Assembly: GCA_009691245.1 (NCBI GenBank) | Contig: SHUM01000005.1 | Span: forward strand, 1 to 64,000 | DNA from: Acidobacteriota bacterium | Lineage (GTDB): Bacteria; Acidobacteriota; Terriglobia; 2-12-FULL-54-10 | Length of the DNA stretch: 64,000 nucleotides | Direction: 5' to 3' | Part shown: positions 27,196-36,229 of the stretch, piece by piece | Position numbering within the stretch: position 1 is the first letter of the stretch | How the letters are laid out: the number at the start of each line of letters is the position of its first letter | Made by a program: the position numbers and the translations under genes | Notes under the pieces: model-generated | Database searches by the model: none | What the model saw: the letters and a program-made list of their open reading frames with translations, nothing else | What the model was told of the DNA's origin: nothing

Positions 27196-28185
27196 ATGAG
27201 TATCTACCGCCAGAAACCGCTGGACCGCACGGGATTGCAGACGATCTCCCTGGAAGGACGTCCAGCCAAGGTAACGGTGAAAGAGTTTGCGCGTGCTTAT
27301 CGCAAGGGGCAGGGCATTACCGGCCTGATTGATTCCTTGCCGGCGATTCTTGCCGGGGATCGCTTGCGTGGCGTCATCGCGGCGATTCTGAAAGCTCGCG
27401 AACTGGGTAAGCCGATCCTGTGGGGGCTTGGCGGGCATGTGATCAAGGTGGGCCTTGCTCCTGTATTGATTGATTTGATGGCACATGGATTTGTCTCTGG
27501 AGTAGCCATGAACGGGTCCACGGCGATCCATGATTTTGAGATCGCGCTGGCTGGCTCAACTTCCGAAGAAGTGGACACGCAGCTTCCCGACGGGAAATTC
27601 GGCATGGCCGAAGAGACCGGCGCATGGATGAATCAGGCCATCATCAGCGCCGACGATCAGGGAATCGGGATGGGCGAAGGACTGGGTGCGTTTCTCGAGG
27701 ACAAAGCGAAGCAGAAGCCTGGGCCCGGCCTGCAAGGAGTCCCCCATGCGGACGCCAGTCTGCTGCTTTCCACCTACCGGAGGAAAATTCCGGTTACAGT
27801 CCATGTGGCGATTGGGACGGATACGCCGCACAATCACCCTCTGGCCGATGGCAGGGCGATCGGTGGGGCATCTCACCGGGATTTTCTATTGTTCGCAAGC
27901 TTAGTGCGGGAACTGGAAGGCGGCGGAATTTATCTCAACGTGGGGTCAGCTGTGATCCTGCCCGAGGTTTTCCTGAAAGCAGTTTCAGCGGTGAGAAATC
28001 TGGGGCACGAGTTGCGAAACTTCTCCACCGTCAATATGGATTTCCTCCAGCACTACCGGCCGCTGGAAAATGTTGTGCGGCGACCTACATTAAATTCAGA
28101 AGGCTCGGGACGCGGGTACGCATTGACGGGGCATCATGAGATCATGCTTCCATTGCTGGCCGCCGCACTTCTGGAGCAAGCCTGA
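27196..28185 (+). CDS. Conserved protein with deoxyhypusine synthase-like fold (inferred)
   Basis: A 329-residue soluble protein. Gly-rich and acidic motifs such as ILWGLGGHVIKVGLAPVL, VAMNGSTAIHDFEIAL, HVAIGTDTPHNHPLADG and YLNVGSAVILPEVFLKA read like a conserved enzyme; the first resembles the NAD-site strand-loop of deoxyhypusine synthase-like (DHS) Rossmann proteins. I recall similar proteins annotated as uncharacterised in Acidobacteria and Deltaproteobacteria. Bacteria lack eIF5A, so a true deoxyhypusine role is unlikely. It lies 15 bases after uvrA and 14 before a CPBP protease gene. Function unknown. Confidence 0.7.
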   Translation: MSIYRQKPLDRTGLQTISLEGRPAKVTVKEFARAYRKGQGITGLIDSLPAILAGDRLRGVIAAILKARELGKPILWGLGGHVIKVGLAPVLIDLMAHGFVSGVAMNGSTAIHDFEIALAGSTSEEVDTQLPDGKFGMAEETGAWMNQAIISADDQGIGMGEGLGAFLEDKAKQKPGPGLQGVPHADASLLLSTYRRKIPVTVHVAIGTDTPHNHPLADGRAIGGASHRDFLLFASLVRELEGGGIYLNVGSAVILPEVFLKAVSAVRNLGHELRNFSTVNMDFLQHYRPLENVVRRPTLNSEGSGRGYALTGHHEIMLPLLAAALLEQA

Positions 28186-28199
28186 GGACCGCATCCTCC

Positions 28200-29069
28200 A
28201 TGTCCGATCCTAGCCAGGAATTCAACCATCAAGAAGCTGCCAGCCCTTTCGGAAAAGGAAGGGGCACAGTGGAGGCGGCAATCGCTCCGCAGGAACATCC
28301 CAACTCCACGGATGCCGAGCCGTGGCCGCCGCTCCCGGAAGATCGCCTTTGGACATTGACAGATGTCGGCAGCTTCTTCCTGTTTGCCCTGGTGACGATG
28401 GTGGTGGCCTTGGGAATTGTTATGGGCAGCTTCACCCTGCTGAACAGCGGACTGAACTGGGGTCTTACGCTTAGCCATCCCCAAGTCCAGACACCCATCG
28501 CGGTGTTGGTTCAGAGCGTTTGGGAACTATTCTGGATTTTGTTTATCTATCAGATTGTGGTGGTGAAATACGGCCTGAAGTTTTGGGAGAGATTGCAATG
28601 GAAGCAGGCTGGAGTGCCGATGTTTCGCTACCTGCTAGCTGGATCCATGATGTCGTTGGCCATTCAGTTGTCATTCCAATTTATTCCCGGCCGACCTGAA
28701 TTGCCCATAGAAAAACTGTTTGATACTCCGGCATCGGCCTATTTAATGGCTTTCTTTGGAATTGGCGTCGCTCCTTTTGTCGAAGAGCTGGTCTTTCGGG
28801 GGTTCTTCCTGCCGGTGTTTGAACGCCGCTGGGGGGCTGCTGTTGCGGTGGTCATGACAGGCACGCTCTTTGCCGCCATCCATGCTGCCCAGCTTGGTGG
28901 AGTCGGTCCGGAGTTATTGGCGCTGTTGCTGGTGGGTCTGATTCTTTCGTTTGTGCGCGTGCACACGGGCTCGTTGGTGCCCTCTTTTCTGATGCACTTG
29001 GGATATAATTCCACGCTATTTCTATTGCTGTTTGTTGCCACGAACCGTTTTCAGACCTTAAAGGGGTGA
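28200..29069 (+). CDS. CPBP-family intramembrane metalloprotease
   Basis: Integral membrane protein of 289 residues with a long hydrophilic N-terminus (about 60 residues) and six to eight helices. The CAAX protease/Abi motif [11 protein letters not shown] (Glu-Glu-x-x-x-Arg) is present, with the two histidine segments [11 protein letters not shown] and [12 protein letters not shown]. Family members cleave prenylated or bacteriocin-like substrates, or act in immunity; the substrate here is unknown. It sits in the same direction as uvrA and mtnA with short gaps, so is probably cotranscribed. Confidence 0.88.
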   Translation: MSDPSQEFNHQEAASPFGKGRGTVEAAIAPQEHPNSTDAEPWPPLPEDRLWTLTDVGSFFLFALVTMVVALGIVMGSFTLLNSGLNWGLTLSHPQVQTPIAVLVQSVWELFWILFIYQIVVVKYGLKFWERLQWKQAGVPMFRYLLAGSMMSLAIQLSFQFIPGRPELPIEKLFDTPASAYLMAFFGIGVAPFVEELVFRGFFLPVFERRWGAAVAVVMTGTLFAAIHAAQLGGVGPELLALLLVGLILSFVRVHTGSLVPSFLMHLGYNSTLFLLLFVATNRFQTLKG

Positions 29070-29130
29070 TGGTCACTGTACATTTGGGACTGGCGGAATT
29101 GGCGACGAAGAAGAAGCGAGGAGTGAGACA

Positions 29131-30228
29131 TTGGCGGATTCGAGGAATGAAATGTTGCAGGGTGGCGTAAAGACAATCGAGTGGACCAACGAAGGCGTTC
29201 GTCTGATTGACCAACGGATTCTTCCGGGCCGCGAGGAGTACTTCGTCTGCCGCAATTGCGAGGAAGTTGCCACGGCGATACGCGAGATGGTGGTACGCGG
29301 AGCGCCGGCCATCGGCGTTACGGCGGCGATGGGCATTGCGCTTGGCATGATGCAATCACCGGCCGCAACTCTGGAAGGATGGCAGAAAGACTTTACGCGA
29401 ATCACCGACTTATTGGCGGCGACCCGGCCTACGGCGGTGAATCTTTTCTGGGCGATCGGACGGATGCGGGAACGCTTTGAGCAGTGGCTTGCCAGCGATT
29501 TGGGGCGGGCGCAGATCGCGAAGCAATTGATCGCGGAGGCCCAGCTTATTCTGGAAGAGGATATTGCCGCATGCAGGGCCATGGGGGATTTTGGCTCTAG
29601 TCTGGTTCCCGCCGGGCAGACCGTGATGACTATCTGTAACGCGGGCGCGCTGGCCACGGCTGGATATGGAACGGCCCTTGGCGTGATCCGATCTGCCGTC
29701 CGGGAAGGCAAGGGGATTGACGTGCTCTCGCTCGAGACCCGGCCCTTCCTGCAAGGGGCACGTCTGACGGCCTGGGAACTGCAGAAGGATGGCATCCCGA
29801 CGACGTTAATTACGGACAACATGGCGGGACATTTTTTGCGGACTGGCTTGAACTCGCGCAAGATAGGTTGCGTGGTGGTGGGCGCTGATCGCATTGCCGC
29901 CAATGGGGATACAGCGAATAAAATAGGAACATACGGAGTGGCGGTGCTGGCCAGAGAGAACAATGTGCCGTTCTACGTTGCTGCTCCGCTATCGACCATT
30001 GATCTGAACATGGCCTCTGGAGAGCAAATCCCCATCGAGCAACGGGCAGAGAAGGAAGTCGCTGAAATTCAAGGAGTTAGCATCGCCCCCGAAGGGATCG
30101 CCATTCAGAATCCGGCGTTTGATATGACTCCGCACCGCTACATCGCGGCCATCATCACGGAGCGCGGAATCGCCCAGCCCCCCTACACGGAGAGCTTAGC
30201 TCGGTTGAAGCAAACCCCGACCGCGTGA
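29131..30228 (+). CDS. mtnA: S-methyl-5-thioribose-1-phosphate isomerase
   Basis: Methionine salvage enzyme converting methylthioribose-1-phosphate to methylthioribulose-1-phosphate. 365 residues. [15 protein letters not shown], the catalytic cysteine region [18 protein letters not shown] and the aspartate region [21 protein letters not shown] are intact, separating it from the eIF2B-like relatives. The start is TTG with GAGGAG nine bases upstream; ATG at 29149 is an alternative. No other mtn gene is in the window. It ends the uvrA cluster. Confidence 0.93.
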   Translation: MADSRNEMLQGGVKTIEWTNEGVRLIDQRILPGREEYFVCRNCEEVATAIREMVVRGAPAIGVTAAMGIALGMMQSPAATLEGWQKDFTRITDLLAATRPTAVNLFWAIGRMRERFEQWLASDLGRAQIAKQLIAEAQLILEEDIAACRAMGDFGSSLVPAGQTVMTICNAGALATAGYGTALGVIRSAVREGKGIDVLSLETRPFLQGARLTAWELQKDGIPTTLITDNMAGHFLRTGLNSRKIGCVVVGADRIAANGDTANKIGTYGVAVLARENNVPFYVAAPLSTIDLNMASGEQIPIEQRAEKEVAEIQGVSIAPEGIAIQNPAFDMTPHRYIAAIITERGIAQPPYTESLARLKQTPTA

Positions 30229-30469
30229 AGACGAGGCGCCCACAATGAAATCTTCACGGGAGCTAGATTTGCCCCCCCTAGGCTTGTAACAACCCCAGAC
30301 TTGCTGGCAACCAATGGGTTGTTAAATGTTGCACATACAGCATTATCTATGGGTGCCGTTATCTTTGTGCATGAGGTGAAATATGGTATTATTCTATCGA
30401 GTAGCTTCGATGTGCGACAGAGCTCAATTGTGCCACCGTTCGCATGAGTAGGTTGCTCAGGAGGATTGA
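30229..30469. other. Intergenic region upstream of the OmpA-like gene
   Basis: About 240 bases with no gene. The first 100 bases hold nothing recognisable; the AT-richer second half carries the probable promoter at 30365-30392, leaving a leader of about 70 nt. Confidence 0.5.
30365..30392 (+). promoter_or_regulatory. Probable promoter of the OmpA-like gene
   Basis: TTGTGC (30365-30370) and TATTAT (30387-30392) are separated by 16 bases in an AT-rich stretch about 80 bases before the coding start. The -35 box is a moderate match. Confidence 0.45.
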
Positions 30470-32551
30470 ATGTTCAAAAGTAGCATGCGCCTATTAGCGC
30501 TTTCAGGAATTCTATTCGCTGCAGTGGCTGCACAGGCTCAGGATGAGTCGAGATTTTTGAAGCCAACGGCGTCTCTCTCTGGCAATACCGGCCTATGGAA
30601 AGTGCATAGCCCCGATGGCCTGCGGGCAAAAGAATTGGCGTTTTCGATTTGGTACGATCGCATCAACCGGAATCCCGGAGAGCTGCGGCTGTCCACCATG
30701 GGTTTTGGCGGTGGTGTTGGAATTAAAGACTGGCTCGAACTGGGCATTAACTTCGAAGTGAACCGCCGAGTTTCCGTGGGCGATTCCTCGCAGCTCAGTT
30801 TTGGTCAGCAGCAGTTGGGCTTTTTCGGCGTTGGTGGCCCCAATGCAACTCCGTTGGCTTCGGAGTTGGTGTCCGGAAGCGCCGCAATGGCGCGCCTACG
30901 CGCTCCCGCGGCCCGGACCGGTGCTTTGACAAATACTGCCGGATACTTTAATAATGCGCCGTTCGCCAGCGCAGGTTCACGCAACGGCGTCGGCGGGGTG
31001 AACGTGGGCCTCAAATTCAACATCCTTTCGGAGAACAAGGGCAACCCTTTCGGCTTCGGCTTCCGCACCTATGCCTTGGTTCCCACGCATCGTTCATTGA
31101 ATTTCCTCCGTTTCCGTCCGACGCAGACCGGCGATTGGCAGTGGGGAACCGATTATCTCTTGAGCAAAAACCTGGGTGAGATGGCGACCTTATACGGAAA
31201 CGCCGGATATCGCGGCGTCTCTAGTCCCGATAATGGCCGTGTTGTCCGGCTTTCAGACGTGATCCCGCTCGGCTTTGGAATTGAGATCCCTCGCCACACT
31301 CGCTTCCAGTTCCTGGGTGAGCTTGGTTCGGAGATTTATGTGAGGGAAGCCACAGCAAATGCGAGTCCCGACTCGGAGAATCCGATTGACCTGACGCTCG
31401 GGTTGCGTGCTTTCATTAATCGTTACGTCAACTTCAGCGCTGGTTATCGCCGCCCGCTCAACATGAATGGCGGAGATAAAAATGGCTTTGTGTTTCAACT
31501 CGGCTATAACTATGGTCCTCCGCTGGAGACCGCTGCTCCCGCGCCACCTAGCCTGAGTTGTTCAGCCAGCCCCACTGAAGTGCAGATTGGTCAGATGATC
31601 AGCCTGACTTCTCAAGGGACTTCCTCCACCGGTGCTGCGTTAACTTACGCATGGACTACCACCGGAGGAACCATCCAGGGAAGCGGACAGAATGTTCAGA
31701 TTTCCACTTCTGGCGCAACTCCTGGCACCTACGTCTCAACGGTGCGCGCTACCGAAGCAGCCGGCCTGTTCGCCGATTGCAGCGCTCGCTTTACCGTGGT
31801 TGCTCCTCCGCCACCGCCCATGCCTCCGACGGTATCTTGTAACGTGGATCGTGGTCGCGTGCAGATCGGCGAAGCGGTGAATCTGTCGGCCACCGCCGCC
31901 AGCGCTCAGAACCGCCCAGTTACCGTTCAGTGGACCACCTCGGCTGGAACCATCGTTGGTTCAGGCGCTGCGGTTCGCTTGGATACTGCCGGTACTCGCG
32001 CAGGTACAATCACGGCGCGTGCCCGTGCCACGGACGATCGCAATCTCTCAGCCGAATGCACGAGCACCGTTACCGTGGAAGCCGCGCCTGCGCCGCCGCC
32101 GGTTGCTCAAGCACAGCTGCTTGACACCTGCACCTTCGCCAATAACTCGGCTCGCGTGGACAACATTTGCAAGGCCAAGCTGGACTCCACCGCGCTGCGT
32201 TTACAGAGCGAGCCGGAATCGGCGCTGGTCGTGGTGGGATCTGCTGCCGGCACAGAGCGGAACGCGCAAGGTTTGTCGCAATCACGCGCGGATAACATCC
32301 GTGCATATTTGACACGCGAAAAGGGTATCGCCGAAGGTCGCCTGACTTCGCGCACTTCCGCTGCCGGTACGGGGGCTGCCGCTCGCAAGGCGGATATCCA
32401 CCTTGTACCCCGTGGCGCAACCTTCACCGCCTACAATCAGACGCTGGATCATCAGCGGATGGAAGCTGCGAAGGCCATTCCCGTTCAGACGCCAGCTAGC
32501 GCAGTGGCCGGTACTTCCTCCAAGAGGACCGTGCTAGTCTCGCTTCGCTAA
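30470..32551 (+). CDS. OmpA-family outer-membrane protein with PKD/Ig-like repeats
   Basis: 693 residues. A signal peptide is clear (SMRLLALSGILFAAVAAQAQ). Residues about 25-360 look like a beta-barrel or porin-like domain with alternating aromatic strands. Two Ig/PKD-like repeats follow: SCSASPTEVQIGQMISLT and SCNVDRGRVQIGEAVNLS each open one, separated by proline-rich linkers. The C-terminal domain resembles OmpA: CTFANNSARVDNICKAKLDS and the peptidoglycan-binding motif NAQGLSQSRADNIRAYL. It probably links outer membrane and peptidoglycan. Single gene between its own promoter and a strong terminator. Confidence 0.83.
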   Translation: MFKSSMRLLALSGILFAAVAAQAQDESRFLKPTASLSGNTGLWKVHSPDGLRAKELAFSIWYDRINRNPGELRLSTMGFGGGVGIKDWLELGINFEVNRRVSVGDSSQLSFGQQQLGFFGVGGPNATPLASELVSGSAAMARLRAPAARTGALTNTAGYFNNAPFASAGSRNGVGGVNVGLKFNILSENKGNPFGFGFRTYALVPTHRSLNFLRFRPTQTGDWQWGTDYLLSKNLGEMATLYGNAGYRGVSSPDNGRVVRLSDVIPLGFGIEIPRHTRFQFLGELGSEIYVREATANASPDSENPIDLTLGLRAFINRYVNFSAGYRRPLNMNGGDKNGFVFQLGYNYGPPLETAAPAPPSLSCSASPTEVQIGQMISLTSQGTSSTGAALTYAWTTTGGTIQGSGQNVQISTSGATPGTYVSTVRATEAAGLFADCSARFTVVAPPPPPMPPTVSCNVDRGRVQIGEAVNLSATAASAQNRPVTVQWTTSAGTIVGSGAAVRLDTAGTRAGTITARARATDDRNLSAECTSTVTVEAAPAPPPVAQAQLLDTCTFANNSARVDNICKAKLDSTALRLQSEPESALVVVGSAAGTERNAQGLSQSRADNIRAYLTREKGIAEGRLTSRTSAAGTGAAARKADIHLVPRGATFTAYNQTLDHQRMEAAKAIPVQTPASAVAGTSSKRTVLVSLR

Positions 32552-32572
32552 GTTCGTGTTTCCTTTAACCAG

Positions 32573-32606
32573 GCTCCCGGAAGTTCTAAACTTCCGGGAG
32601 CTTTTT
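32573..32606 (+). terminator. Intrinsic terminator after the OmpA-like gene
   Basis: Perfect 12-bp stem, GCTCCCGGAAGT (32573-32584) and ACTTCCGGGAGC (32590-32601), five-base loop, followed by TTTTT and soon another T run. It begins 21 bases after the stop codon. The best rho-independent terminator in the window. Confidence 0.95.
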
Positions 32607-32643
32607 CATTTTTTCGGAACCTCTGCACAACTGAGAAAGTCGT

Positions 32644-32649
32644 TATAAT
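32644..32649 (+). promoter_or_regulatory. Perfect -10 box before the DsbA-like gene
   Basis: TATAAT lies 45 bases before the ATG at 32694. The -35 region is a poor match. Together with the terminator just upstream, it suggests that a new transcript starts here. Confidence 0.45.
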
Positions 32650-32693
32650 GGGCGAAGCCGGGCAACTGGAATATCTGAAATGGAGAATGTCCA

Positions 32694-33335
32694 ATGCAGA
32701 CAGTAGGCAATGAATTTAGTTGGTTCACTCGCATGGTGCTTGCGGGCATGATGGTGGCGGGCGTGCTCCTGAACTCCAATCCCGTTCGAGCGGCTGAAAG
32801 CGGCGACTGCGTCCGTGGAAAGCCAACGGCTCCCATTAAGATCGAGGTGTTTTCGGACTTCCAGTGTCCGGCCTGCCGCGCATTTTACCTCGAAACGATG
32901 AAGCAGGTGATGACTGAATACGGCGACACCGGCAAGGTCTGCATCGTGTACCGGGAGTTCCCGCTCAGTATGCATGCTCATGCCCGCAAGGCCGCGCGCT
33001 ACGGACATGCAGCGATGAAGCTGGGTACGCAGCAGTGGGGAAAGGTCGCCGATGCGCTGTTTCAAAATCAGGAAGAATGGGGACGGACTGGCGAAATTGA
33101 ATTGTCCTTGGCCAAAACGATTTCACCGAAAGAACTGGCGGAACTTAAGAAAATAGTCGGGAACCCCGGTCCCCTTGATGCCGCTATTGCCGCCGACATC
33201 AAACTGGGCGAAGCAGGGGAGATTAATTCGACTCCAACATTTTTCGTTACTGCCGCTGGCAAGACTGAAAAGGTGCCCGGTTTTATTCGGTTTCCCATCT
33301 TGAAGCGCTACTTGGACACGCGGTCGGGGCAATAA
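32694..33335 (+). CDS. DsbA-like thioredoxin-fold exported protein
   Basis: 213 residues, with an N-terminal membrane or signal segment (FTRMVLAGMMVAGVLL, then VRAAES). The thioredoxin active site is FSDFQCPACRAFYLE, a CPAC motif near residue 56, and the cis-proline region is INSTPTFFV. This is the DSBA-like/thioredoxin-4 group, which oxidises or reduces periplasmic cysteines. A MauE/DoxX-type membrane protein gene follows three bases downstream, a frequent pairing in which the membrane partner is thought to handle electrons or quinone. Start ATG is preceded by GGAGA. Confidence 0.88.
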   Translation: MQTVGNEFSWFTRMVLAGMMVAGVLLNSNPVRAAESGDCVRGKPTAPIKIEVFSDFQCPACRAFYLETMKQVMTEYGDTGKVCIVYREFPLSMHAHARKAARYGHAAMKLGTQQWGKVADALFQNQEEWGRTGEIELSLAKTISPKELAELKKIVGNPGPLDAAIAADIKLGEAGEINSTPTFFVTAAGKTEKVPGFIRFPILKRYLDTRSGQ

Positions 33336-33338
33336 GTC

Positions 33339-33788
33339 GTGATCGGGCCGATGGGGAGGGTCCTGCAGTGGATTTGCCGCCTTTTTCTAGGCGGGCTTTT
33401 CATCGTGGCTGGATACGTAAAGATTGCGGAGCCATTCCAGTTTGAGATGGCCATCGAGTCTTATCAACTGTTACCGGTTTGGGGAGTCATCGCCGTAGCC
33501 CGCATGCTGCCATGGATCGAAGTGGCACTTGGACTGTTGCTGGTACGTGGCTGGAAGCTCCACTGGTTTGCTTCATTTTGTGCCGCGTTGCTTGGATTCT
33601 TCCTGGTTACCATGACGATCACCTACGCTCGTGGCATCGAGGCCACCTGCGGATGCTTCGGGCTGGGAGAGCCGGTCAGCCCGCGCACCTTGGCACGGGA
33701 CACGGGCTTCTTCGTAGCCGCTGCTTATCTCGCGGTGGTGTCCTGGAGGCGTGTAAGACCCGCCTCCAGTCTGAATAACTCCCAGTAA
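33339..33788 (+). CDS. MauE/DoxX-like redox membrane protein
   Basis: 149 residues, four hydrophobic helices. The conserved loop GIEATCGCFGLGEPVS has the CxC cysteines of MauE-like proteins, and the first helix begins RLFLGGLFIVAGYVKI. MauE family members support disulfide formation in methylamine dehydrogenase and related systems. Here the partner is the DsbA-like gene three bases upstream. The start is GTG at 33339; an ATG a few codons in would also work. Function beyond redox is not established. Confidence 0.85.
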   Translation: MIGPMGRVLQWICRLFLGGLFIVAGYVKIAEPFQFEMAIESYQLLPVWGVIAVARMLPWIEVALGLLLVRGWKLHWFASFCAALLGFFLVTMTITYARGIEATCGCFGLGEPVSPRTLARDTGFFVAAAYLAVVSWRRVRPASSLNNSQ

Positions 33789-33818
33789 GAATTACTGATT
33801 ACGCCATGGTTTCCGCCA

Positions 33819-34118
33819 ATGTCTCAAAACTCCTTCCCTCGCAAAGAGCACGTCGAAATCCTGATCCAACGGATTTCCTCCCGCCTGCGATCATTGGATG
33901 TTCCGCTTGAGATTGTAGAATCAGGGGAGGATCGCTTCCACTGCCGGTACCGTTTTAACGCGAAGGATTGCGCTGGGTTGCAGCCGGAAGAATTAATGAT
34001 TCACTTTCAAATTGCGGAGCGTTTATTAGCCGGAGGGGCGGACCAGGAGTTAAACCGTTTGGTCGATTCCTTCGCGCGGAAACTAATACGAACTCAAGGA
34101 TCGAATTTTGTGGAGTAG
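33819..34118 (+). CDS. Small protein of unknown function
   Basis: A 99-residue charged soluble protein (SRLRSLDVPLEIVESGEDRF then HCRYRFNAKDC). No signal peptide or membrane segment. It starts 30 bases after the MauE-like gene and runs in the same direction, so is probably part of that transcript. No family recognised. It converges on the 94-residue gene to its right. Confidence 0.6.
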   Translation: MSQNSFPRKEHVEILIQRISSRLRSLDVPLEIVESGEDRFHCRYRFNAKDCAGLQPEELMIHFQIAERLLAGGADQELNRLVDSFARKLIRTQGSNFVE

Positions 34119-34147
34119 TCAGAAGTGGGAATTAACCAGGGCATCGA

Positions 34148-34432
34148 CTACTTGCGCTCTGCCTGCTTCTTCTGTATCCGTTCAATATTGTGAATCGCGG
34201 CGCGGATGGGACTCAGAACGAACTGCTCATTGCCGGTCTGGGTATAACGCTGCACCGCCACGATATCCAGAAATACCTGTTCCCGCACGGTGCCTTTTTC
34301 CAGCAAGACCGTGTACCTGCTGCCTCCTCCACTCCCACCTGGTGGAAATACACGGCAAATAACTCCCCTCATCCCTTTATGCAGGAGGAGCTTCTCGATC
34401 AAGACTCGAACTTTTTCGGCTGCTTCGGACAT
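34148..34432 (-). CDS. Small conserved-looking protein of unknown function
   Basis: 94 residues, basic, with a coil-forming start (MSEAAEKVRVLIEKLLLHKG), a central strand-rich part (GSRYTVLLEKGTVREQVFLD) and a helical C-terminus. No known motif. It lies downstream of the DUF971 gene on the same strand, at the far end of the leftward SUF-containing gene string. Confidence 0.6.
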   Translation of the reverse strand: MSEAAEKVRVLIEKLLLHKGMRGVICRVFPPGGSGGGSRYTVLLEKGTVREQVFLDIVAVQRYTQTGNEQFVLSPIRAAIHNIERIQKKQAERK

Positions 34433-34501
34433 GAATGGCTCCGCATTTGTCTATGACTCGTCAGAAAATTACGGTATCTCTCTCAGGATCGGAGACGGCG
34501 A

Positions 34502-34828
34502 TCAACGCTGCGCCAATCCGTAAAGCTTCTCCCACGTGTAGATTCCTGTGCTGTGTCCATCGCTCCAATGGATACAGATGCCGTAACGCCCGACTGGCTC
34601 AATCGCAGCAGGACGCACGTCCATCGGGATGGCTGGTTCCTTCAGTATGCGCCGGCCGGTAGTTTCGTCCACGCAATGCGCGCAGGGACATTCCATCCGT
34701 AGCTTCCGAGCGATATATATAGACTCGGAACTGTCGTTCCATCGAATGCGAATGTCGTGCTCGCCAGCCCTGCCGACTTCCAAGGGCACGAGAATTTTTT
34801 CAAGTTTCTTGCCATCTGCCAAAGTCAT
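34502..34828 (-). CDS. DUF971 (gamma-butyrobetaine hydroxylase-like N-terminal) domain protein
   Basis: 108 residues, composed of the DUF971 domain: IRIRWNDSSESIYIARKLRMECP, cysteines in ECPCAHCVDE, then GRYGICIHWSDGHSTGIYTW. The CxCxxC cluster suggests metal binding. Stand-alone copies are often encoded beside Fe-S and mrp/suf genes, which fits this location just beyond the SUF string, so an Fe-S-related role is plausible (inference). It starts 41 bases after the broken decarboxylase gene. Confidence 0.88.
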   Translation of the reverse strand: MTLADGKKLEKILVPLEVGRAGEHDIRIRWNDSSESIYIARKLRMECPCAHCVDETTGRRILKEPAIPMDVRPAAIEPVGRYGICIHWSDGHSTGIYTWEKLYGLAQR

Positions 34829-34868
34829 AACTCCTGAAAATCATCTGGTTCCATTATGCCCTCTCAAA

Positions 34869-36218
34869 CTATGACGACGCGACACGAATCATCGCGGCCA
34901 TGCTCTTTTCCACATCGTCGTCCGTCGTTGCCCAGGAGGAGATGCTGATGCGCATCGCGGTTCGTCCCTGCCATACCGTGCCGCCGCACCAGCATGTTCC
35001 GTCCGCCTGAATCCCCGCAATCACACGCTGTGTAGTCTCCGGATCGCCGAACGAAACCAGAACCTGGTTCAATACAACATCATTCAGAATCTCAAATCCT
35101 GCCGCGCTGATGGCTTCTGCGAATCGGCGTGCGTGACGACAGCAGCGATCAATCAATTCTGCCAATCCGATGCGCCCCAGCGAATAGAGTGCCGCCCAAA
35201 CTTCCACACCGCGTGCGCGCCGAGAGAGTTCCGGCGTGTAATAACTCGGCGTGCGCGAGACCTCCTGGGGAAGATAGGCGGCCGTTACCGCCATCGCCTG
35301 GCGCAGTGCCGTAGCATCTCGTACCAGGGCAATTCCACAGTCGTACGGGACGTTTAGCCATTTATGCGCGTCTGTCGCCCACGAGTCCGCTTTCTCAAAA
35401 CCCGCTGCCAGATTCGCTAAACTTGGCGTCGCCTTCGCCCATAACCAAAATGCTCCGTCCACATGCACCCATGCGCCGGCAGCGTGCGCCGGAGTGATGA
35501 CATCTGCGGCGGGATCAAACGAGCCAGTGTTGACGTTGCCAGCTTGTAGACAAACGATGCAGGGAAGCGTGAACTTCGGTAATGCATCAGCGCGCATGCG
35601 TCCCTGGCCGTCGCAAGGAACACGCAAGACCCGGTCGCGCCCCAGCCCCAGCAGTCCGAGCGACTTAAGAAGAGTGGGATGAACCTCGTCGCCTACGACT
35701 ACAGTGATGGGCGGTGCGCCAAACAGTCCTTGGGAGTCTACATCTCAGCCGACTCGCTGGAGCACGGCACGCCGAGCGGCAGCGAGCGCGGTGAAGTTGG
35801 CCATGGTGCCGCCGGTTACAAATCCGCCTCCACAATCGGCCGGCAGTCCGAAGATTTCCAGTAGCCAGCGTAGCGCAATCTCCTCCAGGCGTCCTGCCAC
35901 AGGGGAGATCGCTGAACTGCCCGCATTCTGATCCCACGCTCCGGCCAGCCAGTTTGCCGCGAGAGCCGCAGGCAACGCGCCGCCGATGACGAAACCAAAA
36001 TACCGGCTTCCCGCCGTCGACGATGTCGCTGGCGATCCAACTTCATCCAGCAGCGCCAGGACTTGCGCCGGCGGAGTTGCATGATTGGGAAGTGGAATTT
36101 CCAATTCCTTCAGTCGCGCGATGGCTTCGGATGTTGGAGCTACCGCGCGCCGATCCAAGCTAGTTAGATAGCGGGCGGCGCGCTCGGCAGCATTTTCAAG
36201 CAAGTCTGGAGTGTTCAT
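34869..36218 (-). pseudogene. PLP-dependent group II decarboxylase, interrupted by an in-frame TGA
   Basis: The reading frame encodes a 449-codon glutamate/aromatic amino-acid decarboxylase-like protein. The N-terminal part runs from MNTPDLLENAAERAARYL to GGGFVTGGTMANFTALAAAR; the C-terminal part has SWATDAHKWLNVPYDCG with the PLP lysine. At 35747-35745 a TGA follows VLQRVG, then the same frame continues DVDSQGLFGAPPITVVVG without shift. Relatives usually have Trp here (TGG), so this looks like one nonsense mutation. Start ATG 36218 is 12 bases after mrp stops. Either half alone would be inactive. Confidence 0.88.
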
Positions 36219-36229
36219 CAAGATGGTGG

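Noticed and set aside
34869-36218. Selenocysteine or programmed read-through at the decarboxylase TGA
   Set aside because: No SECIS-like structure was recognised after the codon, and homologues use Trp, not Cys, at the position; a nonsense mutation is simpler.
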